Positions 43,288 to 50,977 of a stretch of DNA of 64,000 bases are shown piece by piece; position 1 is the stretch's first letter, and each line of letters opens with the position of its first letter. The translations under genes and the position numbers were made by a program. Source of the stretch: Chloroflexota bacterium (GTDB taxonomy: Bacteria > Chloroflexota > Anaerolineae > Anaerolineales > Anaerolineaceae). The stretch lies in contig JAJUJY010000003.1 in NCBI GenBank assembly GCA_029265085.1, positions 6,282-70,281 on the forward strand. Direction: 5' to 3'. The notes below the pieces were generated by a model that made no database searches, was not told the DNA's origin, and worked only from the letters and a program-made list of their open reading frames with translations.

Positions 43288-46143
43288 ATGGCAGAAGACA
43301 ATTTAAAAACTGGGGTGGGGAAATCTGATGATCTTACTGTGACCTGGCACGCGCTCAGCACAGAAGATGTTCTTGAAAAACTGCATACGCCAATCCAAAG
43401 CGGTTTGACTTCGGATGAAGCTCAGCGCCGCCTGGAGCAGTATGGGCCAAACCAACTGGCCGAAGCGCCCCGCACCACCTTCTTGCAAATGGTCATCGGG
43501 CAGCTTAACAATTTTGTCGTCATTTTATTAATTGTTGCCGCAGCAATCTCAGCCGGGATCGCGGTCATCCAACAAGAATCCTTTGTGGAACCCGCAGCCA
43601 TCCTGGCGATTGTTGTTTTGAATGCCGTTTTGGGTGTTATTCAGGAAAGCCGCGCCGAACAAGCCCTGGCAGCATTAAAGAAGCTGGCTGCCCCGGAAGC
43701 GCAAGTTTTGCGCGATGGACACCGGGTTAACATCCCTGCAGCCCAGTTGGTCCCAGGTGACGTCATTTTCCTGGAAGCTGGTAACTTTGTTCCGGCAGAC
43801 ATGCGCCTGATTGAGGCGGTAAATCTGCGTGTGGAAGAGGCTGCCCTGACCGGAGAATCCGTGCCAGTGCAAAAGAACGCCATGCTGGTATTGGATTCCG
43901 AAGCCTCATTAGGGGATCGCAAAAACACTGCCTTCATGGGCACTGTCGTTGCGTACGGGCGCGGTAAAGGCGTTGTGGTCAGCACCGGTATGCATACCCA
44001 ACTGGGTATGATCGCCACCATGCTCCAGGCTGTTGAGGATGAAGAAACCCCGCTGCAGCGCCGCCTGGACCAGCTCGGAAAAACCCTGGGCTGGGCTTCG
44101 TTAGGCATCTGCGCCCTGGTCTTCCTGGCCGGAATCATTCAAGGCGGTAACATTTTAGAGATGTTCATGGTTGCCGTCTCCCTGGCCATTGCCGCGGTTC
44201 CGGAAGGTCTGCCCGCCATTGTGACCATCAGCCTTGCACTGGGCATGCGCGAAATGATTCGCCGTCACGCCCTGATTCGCCGCTTATCCTCGGTGGAAAC
44301 GCTCGGTTCTGCCACCGTGATCTGCTCAGATAAAACCGGCACCCTCACCCAGAATGCCATGATGGTGACCCGGCTTTGGGCTGATGAGCAATTTGTTGAA
44401 GTTACCGGCGCAGGATATAAACCCGAAGGCGATTTCCTGGCAGAAGGTAAAAAGATCAGCATCAGCGATTACCCGGCCATCACGACCACGTTATGGGTGG
44501 GAACTCTGAACAATGATGCACAGTTAGAGCGCTACAGCAACAACGGTGATTCCTCCGAATCTGAATCAACCTACCGGATCGTAGGTGATCCAACCGAAGG
44601 TTCGATCCTGGTTGCAGCCGCCAAAGCGGGTGCTCTGCGCGAACAGCTCAACCTGGCCTACCCGCGCGAAAATGAAATTCCCTTTGACTCAACCCGCAAG
44701 CGCATGGTTACCATTCATGAGATCAATGCGCCAGCCAAAAATGACATTTCACCGTTTGTTGACAACGCACAAAAAACAGCCCATGTCATTGCTCTAAAAG
44801 GCGCTCCGGATGTGGTACTCAACCTGTGCAATCGCTACCAGCGCATGGATGATACCTACCAACCGTTGGACGATGAAACCCGCCAGCGCATTTTAGCGGC
44901 CAATGATGCCATGACCAAAGATGCTTTACGCGTTCTGGGCGTAGCATACCGGGTCGTTTCTGTGCTTCCGGAAGAAGTGAACAACGAAGAGATGGAAAAA
45001 GACCTGATCTTTGTTGGCCTGATCGGTATGATTGATCCTGCCCGGCCGGAAGTAAAACCTGCCCTGGAAACAGCCATCGGAGCAGGAATTCGCACCATCA
45101 TGATCACTGGCGATTACCCCAACACCGCCCGCGCCATTGCCGAAAGTATTGGCCTGCTGCGTCCCGGTCACCAGGTATTAACCGGCAGCCAGCTCAACGA
45201 CATGACCGATGCGCAACTGCGCGAAGAAGTAAAACGCACGGATGTCTTTGCACGCGTATCCCCGGAACACAAGATGCGCATTGTGGACGCCCTGCGTGAA
45301 AACGGCGAAGTTGTCGCCATGACGGGTGACGGTGTGAACGACGCCCCAGCCATTAAACGTTCAGATATCGGTGTAGCGATGGGAATTACCGGTACGGACG
45401 TCGCCAAGGGTACTGCCGATATGGTGCTGACGGATGACAATTACGCCAGCATTGTTTCCGCTGTGGAACAGGGGCGCATCATTTACAGCAATATCCGCAA
45501 ATTCGTCTATTACCTGATTTCCTGCAACCTGGCAGAAATCTTGATCATTTTCCTGCCAACTGCCTTTGGCCGCTGGCTCTTCCCAGCGCACACAAGCGGC
45601 GCACTCTCACCGCTGACCCCCATTCAGCTGCTCTGGTTAAATCTGATCACCGATGGCGCACCAGCTCTGGCACTTGGCACAGAAAAGGGCGATCCCGATA
45701 TCATGGAGCAGGCTCCCCGCCCGCCCAAAGAACCGATCATCAACCGCTTTATGCAGATCGGTGTACTGGTGCAGACCATCGCCATTACCGCGGTGACCTT
45801 AACCGCCTACGGCCTGGGGTTGGCTCACAACGAGATGTACGCAGAAACAATGGCCTTCATTACGCTTTCCGCCTCCGAACTGCTGCGAGCTTTCACAGCC
45901 CGCTCGGAGCGCTACCCCCTGCTTAAGATTGGCGTATTCAAAAACAAATGGATGAATATGGCCGTCTTATTCTCGCTGGTGCTGCTGCTAATGGTGATTT
46001 ATGTACCGTTCTTCAATAAGGTGTTCAACACTGTGCCGTTAGGCTGGACGGAATGGCGCTATGTGTTCCCCTTGCTGCTGGTTCCATCGCTTGCAGCCGA
46101 AGCTGTCAAATATTACGTTTCGCGAAAACAAGCCAGGAAATAA
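43288..46143 (+). CDS. Calcium-type cation-transporting P-type ATPase (P2)
   Basis: 951 residues. An N-terminal cation-ATPase domain is followed by TGES in ALTGESVPV (actuator), PEGLPA in helix M4 (P305, the Ca-ATPase signature), the phosphorylated Asp in SDKTGTLTQN (D348), KGAPD in the nucleotide domain and TGDGVNDAPA in the hinge. Six C-terminal helices follow. No heavy-metal CxxC domain is present, so Ca2+ export is likely, though Na+/K+ relatives share these motifs. GGGAG is 7 nt from the ATG. Confidence 0.93.
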   Translation: MAEDNLKTGVGKSDDLTVTWHALSTEDVLEKLHTPIQSGLTSDEAQRRLEQYGPNQLAEAPRTTFLQMVIGQLNNFVVILLIVAAAISAGIAVIQQESFVEPAAILAIVVLNAVLGVIQESRAEQALAALKKLAAPEAQVLRDGHRVNIPAAQLVPGDVIFLEAGNFVPADMRLIEAVNLRVEEAALTGESVPVQKNAMLVLDSEASLGDRKNTAFMGTVVAYGRGKGVVVSTGMHTQLGMIATMLQAVEDEETPLQRRLDQLGKTLGWASLGICALVFLAGIIQGGNILEMFMVAVSLAIAAVPEGLPAIVTISLALGMREMIRRHALIRRLSSVETLGSATVICSDKTGTLTQNAMMVTRLWADEQFVEVTGAGYKPEGDFLAEGKKISISDYPAITTTLWVGTLNNDAQLERYSNNGDSSESESTYRIVGDPTEGSILVAAAKAGALREQLNLAYPRENEIPFDSTRKRMVTIHEINAPAKNDISPFVDNAQKTAHVIALKGAPDVVLNLCNRYQRMDDTYQPLDDETRQRILAANDAMTKDALRVLGVAYRVVSVLPEEVNNEEMEKDLIFVGLIGMIDPARPEVKPALETAIGAGIRTIMITGDYPNTARAIAESIGLLRPGHQVLTGSQLNDMTDAQLREEVKRTDVFARVSPEHKMRIVDALRENGEVVAMTGDGVNDAPAIKRSDIGVAMGITGTDVAKGTADMVLTDDNYASIVSAVEQGRIIYSNIRKFVYYLISCNLAEILIIFLPTAFGRWLFPAHTSGALSPLTPIQLLWLNLITDGAPALALGTEKGDPDIMEQAPRPPKEPIINRFMQIGVLVQTIAITAVTLTAYGLGLAHNEMYAETMAFITLSASELLRAFTARSERYPLLKIGVFKNKWMNMAVLFSLVLLLMVIYVPFFNKVFNTVPLGWTEWRYVFPLLLVPSLAAEAVKYYVSRKQARK

Positions 46144-46160
46144 TTTTGCAAAACTGACAA

Positions 46161-46200
46161 ATAAAATCCCGCTGGATCACCATCCCCAGCGGGATTTTAT
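46161..46200. terminator. Bidirectional-type terminator after the P-type ATPase gene
   Basis: Perfect 15-bp inverted repeat ATAAAATCCCGCTGG with its complement, with A and T tracts forming the outer stem. It lies 18 nt past the ATPase stop. Confidence 0.88.
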
Positions 46201-46216
46201 ATTTCCAGCGGAATGA

Positions 46217-46261
46217 TTTCACCCAACCTTTTACCCTACTAAGGTTGGGTGAAACCCAACC
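46217..46261. repeat. REP-like element with two mutually exclusive stems
   Basis: A perfect 14-10-14 inverted repeat TTTCACCCAACCTT (46217-46230) / AAGGTTGGGTGAAA (46241-46254). The right arm also forms a perfect 8-3-8 hairpin, GGTTGGGT (46243-46250) with ACCCAACC (46254-46261). It lies between the ATPase terminator and the lipoprotein gene. Confidence 0.75.
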
Positions 46262-46328
46262 CGCAAAAAAGGTATAAACAGATTGTCTTCGGACAACAAC
46301 CGCAATCATTTTTTATAGGAGTTTTGAA

Positions 46329-46889
46329 ATGAAACAAAAAAACATCTTGATCTTTTTAATGGCCTTCGTGGTGCTTTTTGCCCTTTCTGGCTGCAATATC
46401 GGTAAGACCCTCGAAACCATCAGCGATCTCAAAATCGTCACCGAAACTGCAGAGATTGAAAAAATCGGCGCGGAAATTGCCAGCTATGAAGTACCGGTGG
46501 GATATTATCTTTCGTACGGGGTTTCTGTGGCAGGGTACCAGGCGATTGGGATCGACGCAAAAGACAGCCGGCACATCCTCCTGGCCCAAGCACCGGAAGG
46601 CACCGAAATTAACCTCTCAGAGGTGAAAAGCCAGGTCAATTTCAACAACAAAAATCATGGGAACGACAAACGAGAACTGCGCGTGGTTGGACACACCGAA
46701 GCCGTCATCGACGGTCAGACCGTAACCTTAACGATTGGCGAAGGAATTAATTCTGATAATTTACCGTATCGAGAAATTTACTGGTTGTTCGAGGGCCGCA
46801 ACGGGCCAGCCGGAGTGTTGATCTCCAGCCCCACCAGCATCTGGGATCAGACAATGATTGATCGGTTCCTGGCCTCAATTACCAGGTAA
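46329..46889 (+). CDS. Putative lipoprotein, unknown function
   Basis: 186 residues. Signal peptide with lipobox LSG-C near residue 22. The mature part has a repeated beta-strand pattern (IASYEVPVGYYLSYG; RELRVVGHTEAVIDGQTVTLTIGEG) and ends in WDQTMIDRFLASI, which resembles the end of secreted DUF4245-like or stress-response lipoproteins, but no firm family is assigned. AGGAG is 9 nt from the ATG. Confidence 0.65.
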   Translation: MKQKNILIFLMAFVVLFALSGCNIGKTLETISDLKIVTETAEIEKIGAEIASYEVPVGYYLSYGVSVAGYQAIGIDAKDSRHILLAQAPEGTEINLSEVKSQVNFNNKNHGNDKRELRVVGHTEAVIDGQTVTLTIGEGINSDNLPYREIYWLFEGRNGPAGVLISSPTSIWDQTMIDRFLASITR

Positions 46890-46912
46890 GCTGCCAGGCA
46901 GTAAATTTTATA

Positions 46913-46943
46913 ACCCGCGCAGCCGGTTTGACCACTGCGCGGG
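46913..46943 (+). terminator. Hairpin after the lipoprotein gene
   Basis: CCCGCGCAG/CTGCGCGGG stem with a 12-nt loop, followed by AAATCTAT without a good T-run. Possible weak terminator or attenuator ahead of the small gene at 46970. Confidence 0.45.
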
Positions 46944-46969
46944 AAATCTATCCCTAAAGAGAGGTTTAA

Positions 46970-47206
46970 ATGCCTGAAGAGTTCCCAAGTGAATATGAAT
47001 TTATCATCCGCGGTCACCTGGAACCGCGCCGGATGCAGAGTTTTGAAGGGTTGGAAATCACCTGCCTGGGCGATGGGACAACCCGCCTGGCTGGAATGAT
47101 TGAAGATCAGCCCATGTTGTACGGCATCATTACTAGGTTTCGCGACCTGGGGTTAGGGTTGGTATCCGTAAAAATAATCGGTACAGCCCCTAAAAATACC
47201 CCTTAA
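46970..47206 (+). CDS. Small conserved-type hypothetical protein
   Basis: 78 residues. The pattern IIRGHLEPRRMQSFEGLEI, DGTTRLAGMIEDQPMLYGIITRFRDLGLGLVSV fits a widespread family of short bacterial proteins, about 80-100 residues, predicted as a small alpha/beta fold and usually found singly; its function is unknown. GAGAGG lies 6 nt before the ATG. Confidence 0.65.
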   Translation: MPEEFPSEYEFIIRGHLEPRRMQSFEGLEITCLGDGTTRLAGMIEDQPMLYGIITRFRDLGLGLVSVKIIGTAPKNTP

Positions 47207-47224
47207 CATTTTGGTCGTCTGAGT

Positions 47225-47914
47225 TCAGGGGTTTGTCTGCCCCGGCTCAGACGAAAACAGTTCTCGCAAAGGCGCAAAACTTTTGCGGTGCTGCGGGCAT
47301 GCACCTTGTGAGCGCAATGCCGCCTGGTGCGCTGCCGTTCCATACCCTTTATGAGCGGCAAATCCATACGCCGGAAACTGCCGGTCTAACTCCACCATCC
47401 AAGCATCACGAGCTGTTTTGGCCAACACAGAAGCAGCCGCAATACATAAAGAACGCCCATCCCCTTTTATTAAAGATGTTTGAGGAATACTTAATTGTGG
47501 AAGCCGCAGCGCATCGATCAGAAGATGCTGCGGCATAATGGCGCAGGCTTCCAAAGCGCGCCGCATCGCCAGGCGTGTTGCCGGGACAATTCCCTGCGCA
47601 TCAATTTCTTCCGCGCTGGCAAAACCAATTCCCCAGGCACAGGCAGCCTGTTGAATTTCTACCGCCCAGCGCACCCGCTGGCGGGCAGTCATCTGCTTGG
47701 AATCGCGCACGCCTTGCAGCTGTGTTAGCATATTTAAATCAGCCGGTAATACCACAGCTCCGGCAGCTACTGGCCCAGCCCAGGCTCCCCGCCCGGCTTC
47801 ATCCACACCAGCGACCAGCGCAATCCCGGCTTCCCATAAGGCAGATTCCGCGGATAAATCCGGAAATTTTGGGATAACCAGCTCAGGCTTTTTTGGCCGG
47901 GGCGTCATATTCAC
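47225..47914 (-). CDS. rnhB: Ribonuclease HII
   Basis: 229 residues from a GTG at 47914; an ATG six bases downstream (47908) is equally good. Catalytic pattern AGVDEAGRGAWAGPVAAGAV (D and E) plus DALRLPQL and KGDGRSLCIAAASVLAKTARD. It removes RNA from RNA-DNA hybrids, including single ribonucleotides. The start overlaps the end of the glycosyltransferase gene by about 30 nt. Confidence 0.96.
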   Translation of the reverse strand: MNMTPRPKKPELVIPKFPDLSAESALWEAGIALVAGVDEAGRGAWAGPVAAGAVVLPADLNMLTQLQGVRDSKQMTARQRVRWAVEIQQAACAWGIGFASAEEIDAQGIVPATRLAMRRALEACAIMPQHLLIDALRLPQLSIPQTSLIKGDGRSLCIAAASVLAKTARDAWMVELDRQFPAYGFAAHKGYGTAAHQAALRSQGACPQHRKSFAPLRELFSSEPGQTNP

Positions 47915-48623
47915 CGCGCCGCGATTTATAGAGAATTCTCACCAGGTCGCGTCCGACCTGCCAGAGGTCTTTGAACACGCGAACTTTACTCTCGGCATTG
48001 TAATACCAGGGAATAGGCAGTTCAGCAATTTTATACCCGCGTTTGCGCGCAATATAAAGCACTTCCACATCAAATGTCCAGCCGTGAATGGTCTGGTATG
48101 GAAAAACCGCCTCGGCAACATCCGCGCGGAAGCACTTAAATCCGCACTGGGTATCTTGCAAGCCAGGCAGTGCAAACCAGCGCACCACCGAATTGAACAG
48201 CCGGCCGGTAAAATGCCGGAATTGGGGTTCATCGTAACGCACCGCACCCGATGCTTCACGCGAGGCGATCACCACATCCGCTTGCGGCATCAATGGCGGA
48301 ATAAAACGGTTCACTTCCGTGATCGGCATAGAAAGATCCACATCACAAATAAAGCGGTACGCTCCCACAGCTTCTAACATGCCGCGTTTCACCGCAATCC
48401 CTTTACCGCGCTGCTCTTCGTGAATGGCACGGACAAACGGGAACTGCGCGGAAATTTCCTGAGCAATTTCCAGCGTCCGGTCATTGCTGCCATTTTCCAC
48501 AACCAGAACTTCAGCGGTATAGGATTGCTGCTCTAGAAAATGGCAAATCTCATGCAAAGTGCCGGGCAGCCGGCTTTCTTCGTTATAGGCTGGAATAATG
48601 ATGGAGAGTAAAGGTGGTGTCAA
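47883..48623 (-). CDS. Family 2 glycosyltransferase (polyprenyl-phosphate sugar transferase type)
   Basis: 246 residues, apparently TTG-initiated. GT-A start SIIIPAYNEESRLPGTL, VVENGSNDRTLEIA, and ICDVDLSMP as the DxD-like metal site, with GLQDTQCGFKCFRAD. The pattern resembles dolichyl-phosphate glucosyl/mannosyltransferases such as ALG5. No C-terminal membrane helices are present. Upstream partner of rnhB in a two-gene unit. Confidence 0.85.
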   Translation of the reverse strand: MTPPLLSIIIPAYNEESRLPGTLHEICHFLEQQSYTAEVLVVENGSNDRTLEIAQEISAQFPFVRAIHEEQRGKGIAVKRGMLEAVGAYRFICDVDLSMPITEVNRFIPPLMPQADVVIASREASGAVRYDEPQFRHFTGRLFNSVVRWFALPGLQDTQCGFKCFRADVAEAVFPYQTIHGWTFDVEVLYIARKRGYKIAELPIPWYYNAESKVRVFKDLWQVGRDLVRILYKSRRGEYDAPAKKA

Positions 48624-48665
48624 TGGATATTTCTCTTGCGGTTAGAATTTTTCGCTGCAACAAGG

Positions 48666-48977
48666 CTAAAAAACCGGTGCACTCTTAATCTGGTCGTGGG
48701 TTAAATCTTCCTCGCTGTCTGAAATGATTTCTCCCCCGGCCAGGCCAAGCAAACGCAGATCGTTATTTACTTCAAAGGAGCTGGACAAATACGGTTTGCG
48801 GGTGCCCGTCACAAAGCGTTCACCTTTTTTTAAGCGCTGGACCAGTTCAACCCGAGACAGCAAGATCCGGTCCGAGAAGGTTGGACCGCGGCGTTCGTAA
48901 ATCCGCACCAGTTCCACCTGTCCCGCCGCATCATACCGAACGGCTTCAACAACTCCGTTAAATTTTTTTGGCGCCAT
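48666..48977 (-). CDS. Small conserved hypothetical protein beside tRNA-Pro
   Basis: 103 residues from the ATG at 48977; the longer frame runs back through tRNA-Pro and cannot be the real start. The pattern is a beta-rich core (FNGVVEAVRYDAAGQVELVRIYERRG) followed by DRILLSRVELVQRLKKGERFVTG and an acidic tail. It looks like a family limited to Chloroflexota-type genomes (inference). AAGGG lies about 11 nt before the ATG. Confidence 0.65.
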   Translation of the reverse strand: MAPKKFNGVVEAVRYDAAGQVELVRIYERRGPTFSDRILLSRVELVQRLKKGERFVTGTRKPYLSSSFEVNNDLRLLGLAGGEIISDSEEDLTHDQIKSAPVF

Positions 48978-49019
48978 GCTGATTTTTCCCTTGCCAAAAC
49001 ATAATCTGGTAATGAATAC

Positions 49020-49043
49020 GACCGCCGAGGGTTCTCGGCGGTC
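49020..49043 (-). terminator. Perfect 10-bp hairpin 3' of tRNA-Pro
   Basis: GACCGCCGAG/CTCGGCGGTC with a 4-nt loop, 13 nt past the tRNA on the minus strand. The sequence after it is not T-rich, so it may be a processing signal as well as a terminator. Confidence 0.55.
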
Positions 49044-49056
49044 GGTCTCCGTGTAG

Positions 49057-49129
49057 TCGGGGTGGGCGGACTTGAACCGCCGACCCCCGCGTCCCAAACG
49101 CGGTGCGCTGCCAACTGCGCTACACCCCG
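49057..49129 (-). tRNA. tRNA-Pro (anticodon UGG)
   Basis: 73 nt on the minus strand. The acceptor arms CGGGGTG/CACCCCG pair perfectly. The D arm is GCGC...GCGC, the anticodon arm CCGCG-TTTGGGA-CGCGG has anticodon TGG, and the T arm is GGCGG-TTCAAGT-CCGCC. CCA is not encoded. An upstream -35 TTGACG (49168-49163) and -10 TATACT (49144-49139), 18 nt apart, form the promoter. Confidence 0.97.
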
Positions 49130-49138
49130 GCACACCCG

Positions 49139-49168
49139 AGTATAATCGGAATAATACCGAACCGTCAA
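49139..49168 (-). promoter_or_regulatory. tRNA-Pro promoter
   Basis: Minus-strand TTGACG and TATACT, each 5 of 6 to consensus, with an 18-nt spacer; the expected start lies a few bases before the tRNA 5' end. An overlapping plus-strand TATAAT (49141-49146) may serve the esterase gene. Confidence 0.7.
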
Positions 49169-49188
49169 GGAATCATGTCGATCTGTTT

Positions 49189-50193
49189 ATGTTGAAATCA
49201 AAAAACAACTGGTTCTACACAACATACCACACTGTACTGAGCGGCAGACAAAATCGCAGGTTATGGGCAAGTCTGATCCTGGCTTGCCTGGTGGGATTAT
49301 CCGGATGTACTGCGGCGCAAGCGGTTACACTGTCTGAAAGCCCAGCACAACTTCCAACCTCCCCCATTCTCGCTGCCCCAACGGAGACGTTTACGCCTGC
49401 CGCTGATCCAACAACCGCCCCTGCCGCCAGCCCAACCCCCGGCTGCAGTGAACAAACCGGGCAAATTGAGACCCTGGTATTGGAAACAGAAAACCTACCC
49501 AAGCCCCTGGAGGTGAATGTTTATCTGCCTCCCTGTTACCATGCAGACAGTAGTGCGCGCTACCCGGTGCTGTACCTGCTGCATGGCGCGCTGGCCAACC
49601 AAAATCAATGGGTAGAATTGGGTATTCCTCAGGCTGCTGACCGCTTGATTTTAGCCGGGAAAATTCCGCCCATGTTGGTGGTCATGCCTTATGAAGAATA
49701 CAACCTCAAGGAACCTACCGAAACCAACTTCGGCACAGTGCTTGTGGATGAACTGGTTCCGTTTATTGACCAGACCTACCAGACCTGCACAGCGCGTGAA
49801 TGCCGGGCTATCGGCGGGTTATCACGTGGGGCTGCCTGGGCAGTGCGCCTGGGATTTACCCGCTGGGAAGCCTTCGGGGCGGTTGGGGGGCACAGCCTGG
49901 CACTGTTTTGGGGAGATGACCGCCGTTTGATGGTGCGCTGGATCAAAAATATTCCCACCCAACAAATTCCCCCGGTCTATCTGGATATCGGCATTAACGA
50001 CAGCCTGAAGCCGTCCGTTGCGCAATTTGAAGCCAAATTAACCGATCTTAAAATTCCCCACACCTGGCTGCTTAATCCAGGCGAACACACCGCCGAATAT
50101 TGGAGCCTGCACGTGCCGGAATACCTGGAGTGGTACGGCAAAATCGGTTTTGCGCGCGCCTGTTTTGTCCAGGCATTATTCTATTGCCGCTAG
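49189..50193 (+). CDS. Lipoprotein esterase, esterase D/PHB-depolymerase-like alpha/beta fold
   Basis: 334 residues from the ATG at 49189; the longer frame crosses tRNA-Pro. A signal peptide with lipobox LSG-C (C40) is followed by a Pro/Thr/Ala-rich linker (residues 55-85), then the esterase domain: VNVYLPPCY, VLYLLHGALANQNQW, nucleophile GGLSRGAAWA, and NPGEHTAEYW with the late His. It probably cleaves an ester outside the cell. No ribosome site is evident. Confidence 0.85.
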   Translation: MLKSKNNWFYTTYHTVLSGRQNRRLWASLILACLVGLSGCTAAQAVTLSESPAQLPTSPILAAPTETFTPAADPTTAPAASPTPGCSEQTGQIETLVLETENLPKPLEVNVYLPPCYHADSSARYPVLYLLHGALANQNQWVELGIPQAADRLILAGKIPPMLVVMPYEEYNLKEPTETNFGTVLVDELVPFIDQTYQTCTARECRAIGGLSRGAAWAVRLGFTRWEAFGAVGGHSLALFWGDDRRLMVRWIKNIPTQQIPPVYLDIGINDSLKPSVAQFEAKLTDLKIPHTWLLNPGEHTAEYWSLHVPEYLEWYGKIGFARACFVQALFYCR

Positions 50194-50196
50194 CAG

Positions 50197-50961
50197 CTAC
50201 CGCAGCCCCGGCTTACGGCTCATGATATAAAACCGCTCGCTCAACACCTTCAAGCTGCCCGCGGTTGTAATCATCTGGTGAATAGCAGCCAATTTCGCCC
50301 GGTATTTTTCCACGTGAAAATCCTGAACCTGCCAGGGAATTGCATTCAAATAATACACCAGCGCCCCAATGTCCATAAACCGGGTCTCCGGGGATTCTTC
50401 TTTCCACTCCAAGATGTCAAATCCCGCCAAAAGAAGCTGCTTAATCGCATACGCTGCTTCCCATTCCGGGTAAAGCAGACGTACTTCATCCTCCAACAGT
50501 TCGTTAATTCGGCGGCAGTCCTGCCCGCCTACCTGCTGGGTAAAGAAGATGCCGCCTGGTTTGAGAATCCGAAAAACCTCCCCGGCATCAAACGATTCAT
50601 GCCGGTTAATAATCAGGTCAAAGGATTCGTCCGGAAAGGGTAGATCCGTATCGTGCTCCACGGGCAAAACCTGCACACCCAGCGGCTCCAGTCGGCTGCG
50701 CGCAACCGGCAAATTGGGTGGATACCCTTCGGTAGCACAGGTCAGGTGCGGTAACGGGGCCAAATCAGCCAAAAATTCCCCGCCGCCTGTCCCCATATCC
50801 AGCATCGCACTGGACAGCAGCATCAGCTTGCGGACCATCTGCTCATAATCCCAGGATGGGCTGTCTTCTTCCCAGCGTCCTTGCAGGTAAGAAAAATCCC
50901 AGCCGGAAAAACTGGCCGCCTCAGCATGAAGGATTAATTCATCAAAGTTTTGGTGTGACAT
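50197..50961 (-). CDS. Class I SAM-dependent methyltransferase
   Basis: 254 residues from the ATG at 50961; the longer frame enters the neighbouring hydrolase gene. Motif [33 protein letters not shown] and FRILKPGGIFFTQQVGG are clear. The N-terminus LILHAEAASFSGWDFSYLQGRW is typical of a bacterial family of unknown substrate. It starts 16 nt after the serine hydrolase stop, so the two are probably co-transcribed. Confidence 0.88.
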   Translation of the reverse strand: MSHQNFDELILHAEAASFSGWDFSYLQGRWEEDSPSWDYEQMVRKLMLLSSAMLDMGTGGGEFLADLAPLPHLTCATEGYPPNLPVARSRLEPLGVQVLPVEHDTDLPFPDESFDLIINRHESFDAGEVFRILKPGGIFFTQQVGGQDCRRINELLEDEVRLLYPEWEAAYAIKQLLLAGFDILEWKEESPETRFMDIGALVYYLNAIPWQVQDFHVEKYRAKLAAIHQMITTAGSLKVLSERFYIMSRKPGLR

Positions 50962-50977
50962 GATGGCTAAGCCGGTT

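Noticed and set aside
48978..49133. N-terminal extension of the small gene at 48666
   Set aside because: It would translate the tRNA-Pro gene; the internal ATG at 48977 is the realistic start.
49072..49188. N-terminal extension of the esterase gene
   Set aside because: It crosses tRNA-Pro, and the signal peptide is only sensible from the ATG at 49189.
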